From contig OX442320.1 in the NCBI GenBank assembly GCA_949358305.1, positions 374,501 to 438,500 on the forward strand: a stretch of DNA of 64,000 bases, given 5' to 3'. The position numbers were made by a program, and so were the translations under genes. The stretch comes from Strigamia acuminata. Its lineage: Eukaryota; Arthropoda; Chilopoda; Geophilomorpha; Linotaeniidae. Of the stretch, positions 38,601 through 47,780 are shown piece after piece (the first letter of the stretch is position 1; every line of letters begins with the position of its first letter). Below the pieces are notes generated by a model. The model was not told the origin of the DNA, ran no database searches, and worked only from the letters and a program-made list of their open reading frames with translations.

Positions 38601-39564
38601 TGTCCTGATTTTTCTGAAGTAACTGCTTCATTTGTTGCTGTTGGTTCTTGGTCATCTTACCTTCGGCTATTGCGGAGTCAAAATCAAAGCAATTTGCTTG
38701 TTTTTCATTCGACAACTCAACAACCTTAGAACTCGGGGAGTTAGAGTCAAAACAATTTGCTTGTTTTTCATCTATCAGCCCAATATCAATAATATAATGT
38801 GCCTTACCAATCGCAGACTTCTCTTGCAGAAAAATGGACTTAGATGTTGGATTCGCCACTCGTATTACGCCTTTGCCGTTCTCAAACTTTGTTAACGTCT
38901 TACAACACATAATACCAAACCTATCAATTACATTTCCTAAAGGTTCCAAAAACATTTCTTTCGTTAACGCTGTGCTTAAATTAACTGGAACTACACATTC
39001 ATGCATTGGTGGAATTGCTATGCCTTTTGTCACTCTTGCTACGTAATTCTGGTCCACATACGTCTTATTCATCGGGAAAACCGCTTCTAATCCACTTTTT
39101 CGGCCCACAAAGATTTTTTGTAAATCATAATCAACAACACACCTCGCACAAGTCATAAATGGATCTCCTAATAAAAGTTGGTAATTGAAACTTCTAACTA
39201 TCAATACTTCTACTGAATACTGCAATTGTCCTATTTGAATGTTCAAATTTGTTTTACCCACTGGAGTTATTAAATCAGTTCCTATTCCTCGTAATCTAAC
39301 GTTGGGTGTAGGTTGATAATCCAACTGTAATATTTCTGCTAACTCTTCACTCAAAATGTTCTTCTTAGCTCCAGTGTCCATGACTGCCTTTATTTCCAAA
39401 TTTTTTACAATTACCGGGATTTCCAACAATGATTCCGAAATTTTTGCGTCAATTATTATAATGTTATCCTTTTTCCATCTTTTATTCTTTTTCTTCTTAC
39501 TTCTACTCGGATGGTAACAATTTCTCTGTGGCCGACCTCCTAGTTTTCCGTCTGTTGTTGGGTG
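35635..39564 (-). CDS. Ty3/Gypsy Pol polyprotein (protease-RT-RNase H-integrase)
   Basis: Open from just after a TAA at 39567 to 35635, about 1309 codons, no ATG at its start. It overlaps gag in the -1 frame, so it is probably made by -1 frameshifting. Counting from the Leu codon at 39429: protease with MDTGAKKN (about 17-24) and LLLGDPF; RT with YPLPRIDD (about 370), MDLIQGYHQ and YLDD (454-457); RNase H with TDASAYGLGAIL (602-613), ATERECLAI and TDHSAL; integrase zinc finger H808, H815, C845, C848; catalytic D878, D938, E974 (D-X59-D-X35-E); GPY module PQFSGPYEIV (1104-1113); a charged C-terminal tail of about 120 residues. No internal stop, so the enzymes look functional. EKQANCFD occurs twice 21 residues apart (221 and 242), a 63-bp tandem duplication upstream of RT. 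Confidence 0.96.
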   Translation of the reverse strand, partial: HPTTDGKLGGRPQRNCYHPSRSKKKKNKRWKKDNIIIIDAKISESLLEIPVIVKNLEIKAVMDTGAKKNILSEELAEILQLDYQPTPNVRLRGIGTDLITPVGKTNLNIQIGQLQYSVEVLIVRSFNYQLLLGDPFMTCARCVVDYDLQKIFVGRKSGLEAVFPMNKTYVDQNYVARVTKGIAIPPMHECVVPVNLSTALTKEMFLEPLGNVIDRFGIMCCKTLTKFENGKGVIRVANPTSKSIFLQEKSAIGKAHYIIDIGLIDEKQANCFDSNSPSSKVVELSNEKQANCFDFDSAIAEGKMTKNQQQQMKQLLQKNQDRFAMTDKDLGRVTNFSHKIDTGDHEPIHLQPYRRSIAEKEVEAEETRKLLEQGVIRESESPWSAPVLLIKKRDGKWRFCVDWRRLNAITKKMVYPLPRIDDTLDQLAGAQFFSMMDLIQGYHQVEINEQDREKTAFTTSTGHYEFNVLGMGLCNSPAAFQKLMNKVLGNLLGKVCIAYLDDLIIFSKTFEQHLQDLDSVFEKLRIANLKVKLSKCTFGTDTIRYLGHVIDSEGISPDPRNLESVAKFPIPLNVKQLRGFLGLCSYYRKFILGFADISKPLVNLTKKDEKFDWGPPHEEAFKQLRTALVTVPVLAHPNFAQPFIISTDASAYGLGAILKQKLNNQEHVICYASRLLSNAEQNYNATERECLAILFGIQKFRPYLYGKKFTIITDHSALQWLKSVKNPNGRLARWSLQLVDYDYEVQHKSGKKHTDADALSRIPEDISEEEVIIPSLLLENLDLPAEQRKDQKIMELITSLQTIEQLPRKRRRPLQQYVLQGDILFKKKFNSLNTEELLYIPQHLRKDVLVEMHDGLTGAHLGLSRTWKKIRTRFFWPRIYRDVRNYVLSCPKCASAKTMTTPPKGLMQPWSTVSRPFERVAIDTLGSFPTSDTGNKYVFIITDYLSRTAIARAAPACTAIEAANALVYEVMLKEGSPREILSDKGTEYRNEMIKEISALFKSLHKSTSGYHPRTNGLTERFNATIAKMLQSYVNKDHTDWDAFLPFLLFSYNTGVHETTGYTPYYLLRGYEADLNVDVNLNLPRKEFTLRTSRFIREARRIANERIQEQGVKSKKRFDLDRVHVEFDPGELVYLKTPNRKVGLSEKLLPQFSGPYEIVRRTAPNDYEIRSSSGKKMDIVNIERLKPYKMREELSEDIMRPLTAKKVTFAEDLKEIDSGKEIIAKNNVNSSNKPISAATERFIDDDDQISLRGLFEDELPAENEENQLPKPSPGVASAVDNDAHARPPEIGSFRSRRLRKQARRDYTTFY

Positions 39565-40264
39565 TTAACTGTAATACTAGGACCTTCTCTTCTACGTCTT
39601 CTTGGTCTTCCAGCAGTACCACCTCTATCCTGTTGGTACCTTGGTGGATTATAAAACTCGCAAGTAAAGTGATGATAGCATCCACAAGATCGAGTATTAT
39701 TATTATTACTATTATTGTTATTGTTAGTATTGTAATTTTGACTACCACCTCTATTAGTACTACCTCTTTGAAAATTCTTATACTGAAAATTCTGACCTCC
39801 TCGCTTCATTGGTGTATACCACTGGCTTCCTATCAAGATGGGTTCTTCTGACGTCGGTTCCACCGTCTCAAGAGCTAATAACCGTTGCCTTAACATTGCA
39901 TTTTCAGCTAAAAGCTCGGCGTGGGTTAATGAGGTTTCCACAGTTCCACTCAGTTTACCTGATGTCGCTGGAGTTACCTTTTCATCCACCACCTTTTTGA
40001 AAAGTGAGAGCAGTAAATCCGCTGGATCCTTAACCTTGTGGGTCTCGTACAACTTCACCCTCTGTTCCATCTCTGCCAGTGTGGATGGGAATACTGTAAT
40101 TATCATCTTCTTCATATCGGGTTTCATACCTTGATAAACATAATTAATCTTTTGATGTTCAGTGAGCTCCGGCCTTACAAAAGCACACTCAGCCAAAACT
40201 TTTTTCATATAGGCATCTGCTGTTCCTTCTGTATGCGACATAAAATGAAGAGTATTTAAAACAT
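39540..40264 (-). pseudogene. gag of element 3, 3' part (cut off by element 4)
   Basis: Continuation of the gag frame, about 241 codons, ending with TAG at 39540. It carries the later part of a retrotransposon capsid (YVYQGMKPDMKKMIITVFPS region), a leucine-rich helical segment near LTHAELLAENAMLRQRLL, an asparagine-rich run coded by AAT/AAC repeats (about 39690-39735), a cysteine-histidine motif CGCYHHFTC that may be a degenerate zinc knuckle, and an arginine-rich stretch. The frame runs backward into the element 4 LTR, so no native start remains on this side. Removing element 4 and one ACAT copy would put it in frame with 49685-49968, so insertion alone explains the break. Confidence 0.88.
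40261..40264. repeat. Target-site duplication of element 4 (ACAT)
   Basis: ACAT lies here before the LTR and at 49685-49688 after the other LTR. Frame arithmetic of the split gag (9424 bp removed) agrees with a 4-bp duplication. Confidence 0.9.
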
Positions 40265-42168
40265 TGTGACGGTGACGACCACAACTCCCATTTAACAATG
40301 GTACCGGGAAGAGATCGCAATAAATAAACAGTGAATACAATACGAGATAAATACAAGACAGTTTATTGTTGGTAAACAATAATATCAAGGCTAAATTATA
40401 CATAGGACTAATGCCGACATTTGGCAAGTTAAATCAGCTATTAAACTATACAAAGAATTGGCCAACTGGCCCTAGAATAATATCACTACGGGTCTGGAAT
40501 ATGGGAGCGGTTTCCCCATCGCTCGACCTGATTATAGATGTCATCTTAAGCCGGATGGCTGTGTCCTGGAGTCCGATACGGCTTCGCTGGTTTCCTTGGT
40601 TCGCTGTGTAAACTATCGCACGTCGATAAATCGAATGATCTGAGCATTGCGGTTGACTTTGTCTGCACCGCCACAACTTTGGGAGGATATTGGTGTAAGT
40701 AAATGTATTCATTTACTTATCAATATTCCACTTATGAATTATATTTAATTCATATCGTTGTGAATTCTTATTTAGATATTTTCGGGAATAAGTTGTCGTC
40801 AACTTATCGGTTATATTGAGTTCAATATGAGATTAAGTCTTCTGACTTGATTTTGGTCCAACTGGTTGTCGAGTTTAAGTTTTGCTGTTATAAATAAAAT
40901 GAAGATTAAGCTTCCCGTCGCAACACACAATTGCCATCGATTAGAATATACGCCTTGCCATGCAGAACGGTATCAAGCGTCCCCGGCGTCGCAGCACGGT
41001 CGTCCATCGAGTGGTTGACGGTACCACGTACACAGGGGTCGATAGCTCGCGGCTCCGCACAGCAGTTTTATCTCTCGCGGTACTAATAATAGACCGACTG
41101 CTTTGGCATCGAATACCATGAGAATCAGCTTGCCAAACACTTGGTGCTACTCGTGGTTACTGTAAAACAGACTGCTTTGGCACCATCAGGTGAAGGAACC
41201 GATTCTCAACAATACCGATGCTACTCGTGGTAACGGAATACGTTCATACCGAAAAAGACAACTTGGTCCTGTCCGGAGGATACTGAATTGCACAACGGCG
41301 GGTTCTCCTTCGGCGTCGCAACCGTAGACTGTAACATTTATGCAACATAATAATCCCAGCACTTCGACTTCAATTGCCGGCGGTGGCATGATTCTGTAGA
41401 ATCATGCAACGGTTCTTTGCGAATAAATCAACAAAGAACCAAAAGGTTTTTTTACGTGAACAACGAATCATATTTCTTAAGTAACAATACCAAACAGAAA
41501 ATAATCAAACAGAGCTGCAGAATGGCCGGTTGTTTGGGTTTATATAACCTGACTGGATTAAGGATTAATCCAGTTATCCAATTGGAACATGGGTTCCACG
41601 AATCCCTCCAATCCCGTATCACCGGAAGTGGATACGGAGGAACAATGTGCTAATTCTCACCACAACCGGAACTGGATACCCAGGACCGGAAATGGATCCA
41701 CCAATCAGATCTATTGGTTGATCGATTGATCACCAAATGTCCTGTCCCGCAGAAAATGGAAGTTACATTGTATTTAACATCACAAGACATTAATATATCT
41801 TTATATTAATGTTCACAAAGCTTCGTTTCATTCTAGTAAATATAGTTTTATATTTATTTACATGTTTTATATTCATATCTTGAATTTGCCGCTAAATCGT
41901 AATCGCGCCATCTTGTGGCAACATTGCGCATTGACAAATGCGGTTTTAGCAGACGACTCTTCGTGATTCGGCCGGAATCCTTTGATATCAAGTAGGAATG
42001 AGTGTTTATTCTTAATAAACGAACATCTTTGTATTTGAAACATCATAAATAACTTTATTCTAGACATTTATCAGTTTTACACAGAATATTGTAAAAATAC
42101 CATCATATTGGCGCAACAGCGCTTTCTTGATAGAAAATAGGCATTTATAGCCATTGTAAACCGTCATA
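40265..42168 (-). repeat. Element 4, 3' LTR
   Basis: 1904 bp, same length as 47781-49684, and the short frames inside both copies translate identically. The ends form an inverted repeat (TGTGACGG on + at the left, CCGTCATA at the right) with one mismatch. A minus-strand TATATAAA at 41539-41546 may be the promoter, with copy at 49055-49062; a minus-strand AATAAA lies at 40362-40367. Short frames on both strands have no domain and are not called. Confidence 0.93.
41539..41546 (-). promoter_or_regulatory. Possible TATA box in element 4 LTR
   Basis: TATATAAA on the minus strand in a GC-balanced part of the LTR. The other LTR copy has it at 49055-49062. The start site is not otherwise defined. 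Confidence 0.4.
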
Positions 42169-42180
42169 CATCCCCCTTAA
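42169..42180 (-). promoter_or_regulatory. Element 4 polypurine tract
   Basis: TTAAGGGGGATG on the minus strand, directly before the 3' LTR; the AAGGGGG run is the probable plus-strand priming site. Confidence 0.75.
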
Positions 42181-42763
42181 TAACACAACTATATAATATT
42201 TTATAGAGTTTTCGTTATTCTCCTAATTAGCATAAATGCTATTTTCGGACTTGATGTATCTTGGAGATACCGTGACTTCCAATTTCGAATTTGAGTTTAC
42301 ATAAACTAACTTGAATTATCTAAGTTCTGGATTTCTGCCGAAATAATCTTTTCTAATAGCCTAAATTCAAGTCCAGAATTTATTTCCAAGTCTTCTTTTT
42401 GAAGAAACTTTCGTCATACATAAAATCATCATTTGTGTTATCACAAAATATTTATTTCATATGCCTAGTCAGATGTATCGCTATAAATATACAATAAATA
42501 GCTTTTAGATGATAAGAGTTGACAATTTAAGAATCAAAATGTCCTCCTTAATTGTCATGACCGGAGTCACTTGGTATTCTTTGTACAATTGACTAATTTT
42601 AATTTAAACTAGTTGTCTTTTAATACTGTAATATTACTTTTCGAGAATTGTTAATTTTAACTTTATATTTTGTCCCCCTTTTCTTTAGAAGAGAGGTCAT
42701 GATTTTTAGAAGAGGATTTTCTGTTTACACTATAATCGGGGAATCTTTGTGTATCATATCATG
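42181..42763 (-). other. Element 4 3' region, non-coding
   Basis: AT-rich sequence between the stop of the gag-like ORF and the polypurine tract. I see no gene or clear repeat in it. Confidence 0.6.
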
Positions 42764-44255
42764 TTAATCAACATGATTCTTTGCTAAATATTGAGCTCGC
42801 ATATTTGCGAATTTCCGAGATCTCTCAGCCTGCTGTACTGATTTCTTTCGACGTTTTTCCTTTGGGCAGTTACATACAGTGTACTGACTTGGCAGTGTAA
42901 ATGACCGTGACGACCCAACTTTTTGTTTTAGGTCATCTCTGGAAAACCATACATGAATGGGACCCTCATTGGAAAACCATACGTGGAAAGGACCCATATT
43001 TGGAATTGTGAAATCCCGCAACAAACGAGGGGATCTATATTTGACTCTAAGTCGTGGAACTGATGATTGGAAACCTGGGTTTTCAGTCAGTTTTTGAACA
43101 TGTTGGTTTGTACTTGAAGTTTCTTCATCACCAGCTGGACTTGGTGACCGAAAACGCTTTTTTGAAGTTCTTAATTCCTCTCGTTGAGATGAATTATTCT
43201 GGATATTGCAGGGTTGCTTTCCAGACGCAAATTGTTGTATCTCCGTCAGATTGACGACTGGGACGGGTTTTAGTCGTTGGTTACGGTATTGATTTCGAAA
43301 TACGAATTGTTGCGCTTCGTTTATATTTTTAAATTCAGCTGAATTTAACTGGTATTGTTTACAATACTGTTCGAATTGATACCGGATCTCCCGTGGGTTA
43401 GTCAAAAAACTTTCTTTTTTAGGTTTAAAATCATTCTCATTATCGTGTTGGTAATACTTTTTCAAGGGAAAAGTTTGCTTGACCTTTTTTCGATTTGAAA
43501 TGGGCGTTAGGTAGAATTGTCTTGGCTGGGGACTCTTCTTGGTAGACAAATCATACGTCCGCAAACATGAGTTTGTGATCGGCGATCGGGCACGTTGTTT
43601 AACGTTATTTGACGTTATTTGACTGCAAATGTTTGTTTGGAGTCCGAATATCTTTCCTTTGCGTTGATGTTGGTGGCCCAAAACTTTTGTTTACGGTTCC
43701 CAATTCTTTTGATAGCGGTAGGTTAATCGACAGATTAAGGCTAGCCACATATCGTTGTGCTTCAGCTGGATTAGCATATCGAACTGAAATTAGCTGATCT
43801 CGATTGTAAACGAGTTTTAATTTGTTCTGAACAACCGACTGGTTAGTTAACGAACTCTCTGGACGAGAATTATTAGGTTTATAATTCTCTTCCCCCTTAT
43901 CTACCGAATTAGGTGGTTTAAACTTTTCTAACTTAGATCCCCTACTGGATGTTTGAAACATAGTATGAGAATCTTGATTCACTAAGTTTCGGCTGTATGT
44001 TTGTGGATTCCGTACTGGATCTTGATGTGAAGATTGAGATTGGGTACGATCTCGCCAGTTCCTAGCTTTTACATAGTCTGAAGCTTCGATTATATTTTTA
44101 AACTTGGTTTTATCCAGTCCATGACGATTACAATACAGAGTAAAATGATCGGGAATCTTTTCTGTTTGATCGCCAAGTGGTACAGAACTTAAATTTAAGT
44201 TTGTCTGCTTATTATTTCCTTTTGGATCGATCATATTCAATGGTTTTTGAGCCAT
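42764..44255 (-). pseudogene. Unrecognised gag-like protein of element 4, frameshifted
   Basis: Two overlapping minus-strand frames form one gene. The first starts at the ATG at 44255 (MAQKPLNMIDPKG) and runs to 43605; the second runs to a stop at 42764. A 10-bp tandem duplication (ACGTTATTTG at 43602-43611 and 43612-43621) lies exactly in the overlap and accounts for the frame change, so the ancestral product would have been near 490 residues. It is basic and rich in Asn, Gln, Ser and Lys. Each half has a related motif: YCNRHGLDKTKFKNIIEA and YCKQYQLNSAEFKNINEA, both followed by an aromatic-Val segment and RN; a weaker third copy reads RYANPAEAQRYV. The second half has GPFHVWFSNEGPIHVWFS, a 30-bp tandem repeat, and an SPSPAGDEE stretch. 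The FK-x-EA core faintly recalls RNase H1 N-terminal/viroplasmin folds, a weak guess. I do not recognise the family. Confidence 0.7.
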
Positions 44256-47170
44256 AAAAAAATTCAAAATCTGACGATTTTAATTCTTTAATTTATAAAG
44301 AAGACGAATATAATACACTTTTCAACAAGAAACACTTCTAAACTTTACTTTTGACAAAATAAAATTAAACTTCGCGTTTGTTTGACACGTGTTAGCTTTT
44401 GCAGGTTACACGGCACACAAAATTCGAATCGTGACTGAAATCGGGACGGCGTGGTCAAGATGACTCTGGAACACGTCTTCTGGTCTGGTCTGGATGCGAA
44501 TGATCAGTATCTGATCTGGTCCTCCTTTAATAGCAGGGGGCTGGGGATCCCTAGATCTCCCAACTTCTGATTGGCGGATGTTAGTGTCGGCCAATGGTAT
44601 AAAGGACGTTACATCTATTTAGTAGTTCTCTACTAAGTCCGTTCCCTTCGAGATTCAATTTTACCGATAAAATAAAATTCCTTCGGGAAGACATTCGTAA
44701 AATATTGTATTTTTCAAATGAAAAATAAAATAAACTTACTTCAATCTTCTTGAACTTTGGGATTTTTACCAATCCAAATAATTAAATAACTTTTCTTCAA
44801 AAAATATTTTTCTTTTAATTATTCCGTTAGTGTGTGATATCGTTACAACCACAACTTTAATAAAGTTTTCTCAAACTCTCAATTTTTCTTATTCTTATTC
44901 AATTATCGTTCAAATAATCATTCCTTTGTAATTGAAATCTATTTTCGATTCCCAACATTGTGTATTCATTTCCAATAGGAAGAATAATTTGACCAAGTCT
45001 TTACTTTTTCGGGTTTAAATTCCATTTTTCGAGTGTGAAAAAATAAATTTTCACCATCCATCTCCCCCTTTTTTAACAAATTTTTTTAACAAATAAAAAT
45101 TCGTTAAAATTCTTTAAATTTGTTTTGCGAGAAAAATTATCTAATTCTCTAATCTTCCAAAAGAAAATATTCGAAATTTTACTTTAAACGATAAAGTTAT
45201 TGGTACAAATGTGTACTTGTTTTTCGGGAGAAAACTATTCGACAATCCTTTAGACTTTTGGGTAAAAATTATTCATCAAATCTTTCTTTTTTGATGACAA
45301 TTGCTTTGATTTTTCGAAAGAAAATATCTAGCTAAATTCCACTTTTCCTGAGCGGACAATTGTTTTCACAATTAGTTATTCCTTTGCGATATTTACGAAG
45401 GACGTGTCTTTGATTATTCGTTTTAATAATTTTCGTCCCCCTTATCTCTAATAACGAGATGTTTTTGCAGAGATCTTTTATCTTTTGAATGAAAGAATAT
45501 TTAAATCTCAATTGTCGTAAATACCTTCATCTGCTGCAGCATTTCCTCAATTTGAACTTTTCAAATGAAAAGGCAAATCTGGAGAACTTTCACTGTCAAA
45601 CTTCTATTCCTATCGCGCCAAAATTCGTAATTCACTGGTTTGGAATTCCGTATAACACGTGACACAATAACAGTATCGATGTCACAATTAAGCAGTTTAC
45701 TACTCGGTCCGCGCGAGGACATGTAAATTACTTTTTTCCGATAAAAATAATTTTTCTTTGAAAAATATTTGAAATTGATTTTTCACAACTACTTTTGAAT
45801 GAAATAAAATGAAGTTATTCCAACTTTTCGTTAATTGCTCACACATAACATTCCCTTTACTGTGGGATTTGCATCGAAATTCCATTTTTAAAGAACCTTT
45901 CTTTTACTTATCGCAAATAAAACATATTCAATCGTTTTTCTGATTAAATTTTAACACGTAAATTACGAACGAAATATATGATGACATTCCATTAACCTTT
46001 AGGAAAATTGACTAAATTCTTAATTTTTAGAGAAAAATAATGTATCTAGAATCTTTCCTTTTCCGAATAAAATCTATGTTCAAAATAGAAGATAAATCTT
46101 GTGCAATTCTTAGTTTTTTCGAATGGAAAAATACAACTTTTCATCAGCGGTGATTTATTTGATTTTTCCGAAAGAAAAATAATTACTTTGAAACTTATTT
46201 TCTTCGTTTAAATCAGCTATCTGATTTTAAAGCTTCAATCCAATCAAAAAATATTCGCTCCGTAAATATTTCATGTGGCAAAGTTCATAGCCACAAATGG
46301 ATTTGTTATTCCGGTTTTAAGAAATCATGTGGGAAAATGTCCGATTAGATTACTAAAAATATTCGTTGTTTTTCAAACAGCTAAATTTCATTTAGAAATT
46401 CTCAAAATTTGGGAGACCCAAATATCGTTGGAAACTTAAAACACTGTTAAATTTCCGAAAGGAAAGATTGAATGAAATCCTTTTACTTTTCCGAGGGAAA
46501 GCGTTTATCGTGATTCGTAACTTTCAATGTAAAAAATACTATTCTATGTGGTCGGCAACTTCATTCGCCGCCATTTTATATTTTCTTAATTTCCATTGTC
46601 CCGAAGGAAAAAATGTACTTTTTGTGAAAATAGTTAATTCCTTCAAATAAAGGTAATATTCATTTCGATTTGCAAATCTTTTCTGCGAAATGGAGTGTGT
46701 TGTTTTTCTCCAACAACTAAATTATCTTTGGTACCGATGGCAGTGGAAAAATTAGTTCGCGACACTTAAATAAATCTCTACGAACCTTCTGTAACATTTC
46801 TCCGCTGTCTTTTATCTGTTGTCCGCCATAATTTCCAAGCATTCGTTCGCACCTTGCGTTGAAGGTTTGAGTAGCTTCCCTGCTGCGTTTGATACGGAGA
46901 TCGACGCGTATTGCTATGGCGCGTGGTCGCTGGCTATCGGTGTCGACGTACAGTTACAAGAAACTTAATTTCTTGTAAATATTTCCAAATAGTTGCGGTG
47001 TTTTCTTCGTTTTAACTTTTCAGGTGGAAAGATAAATTCGTAAGAAGTCCGCCTTCTAAACTTGTATGTTTTTAGCTTTTCGAAATAAAACAAACTTCGA
47101 AAAAAAATATCTGTATTCTTATTTCACTCGAAACTTTTTTGATTTCTTATTTAAAATACTTCGTATTCCT
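44256..47170 (-). repeat. AT-rich non-coding interior of element 4 with dispersed TTTTC-N-GAAAA dyads
   Basis: About 2.9 kb without a supported gene. More than fifteen imperfect dyads of the form TTTTC-N(3-4)-GAAAA are scattered 30-200 bp apart. Examples: 44710-44727, 45220-45235, 45310-45325, 45557-45572 (CTTTTCAAATGAAAAG, a near-perfect palindrome), 46058-46072, 46114-46133, 46162-46180, 46452-46465, 46487-46501, 47016-47031. Flanking sequence differs from copy to copy, so they are not simple tandem duplicates. They could be protein-binding sites, RNA hairpins, or traces of decayed longer repeats. Confidence 0.6.
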
Positions 47171-47759
47171 TAAATTGTCGAACGAAAATAGTAAAGAGAG
47201 TTCACTAAACGTTTCCATTTCGTCAGTTTAACTTTTCACATGAAAATATAAACTGAAAATCTATTTGTCTGTTTTAACTAAAATTTTTTAGTTAATATCG
47301 GATTCAAGATTCGCTTTTGCAATTCGATCGAATTAATTTGCAACCTATTTCAGTGATCGTGTGATAGGTCTATAACTTCCGAAATTCCTAGTTAAAGGAC
47401 TGTTTTGGTGTTTCTCAAGAAAATAAACATGGTTTGAAACTTGTCTGTTTTTTAACTAAATCTTTTAGTTAAATATTTATCTCAAAATTCACTTTTACAA
47501 TTCTATCGAATTTAATTGCAACCTAATCTCGGTGGAACCTCCACGTGTGAGATTAGGTGGTAGTCTTTGAAATCCCTAAAATCTTCAAACGAAAATAATG
47601 AAGGAAAATCTACTACGTATTTCTATTTCATCAGTTTAACTTCTTCACATGGAAATATAAACTGAGAATTTAATCTGTCTATTTTTAACTTAAATCTTTT
47701 AGTTAAATATTTATCTCCAATATTCACTGTTGCAATTCAATCGAATTTAATTGCAACCT
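47171..47759 (-). repeat. Tandem degenerate leader repeats in element 4
   Basis: Two to three degenerate copies of a roughly 180-235-bp module lie next to the 5' LTR. Shared blocks start near 47262, 47442 and 47675. Each has an inverted repeat of the TTAACTAAA/TTTAGTTAA type, then a TTGCAATTC-TCGAATTTAATTGCAACCTA-like block, then a primer-binding-site-like block. The copy ending at 47759 leads into the functional site; the middle copy has its own near-exact tRNA-Gln match at 47525-47543; the third, around 47341-47372, is decayed. Confidence 0.7.
47525..47543 (-). promoter_or_regulatory. Second primer-binding-site-like sequence, tRNA-Gln
   Basis: On the plus strand AATCTCGGTGGAACCTCCA, which I recall as the 3' end of a common animal tRNA-Gln. 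It is followed by CGTGTGA, the same bases that join the true site to the LTR. It therefore looks like a duplicated primer site with a few bases of LTR attached, 235 bp from the first. Confidence 0.65.
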
Positions 47760-47778
47760 AATCTCGGTGGGACCTCCA
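47760..47778 (-). promoter_or_regulatory. Element 4 primer-binding site, tRNA-Gln
   Basis: The minus strand reads TGGAGGTCCCACCGAGATT, two bases after the 5' LTR. The complement ends in CCA and matches my memory of the tRNA-Gln 3' end over 19 bases (the GGGACC version). This fixes the element's orientation. Confidence 0.8.
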
Positions 47779-47780
47779 CG

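Noticed and set aside
40446-40712. Frames inside element 4 LTRs as genes
   Set aside because: They are repeated in both LTRs, short, found on both strands, and have no recognisable domain.
47760-47778. A tRNA-Gln gene fragment
   Set aside because: Only the 3' end is present, at the exact primer-site position beside an LTR; it is a primer-binding site.
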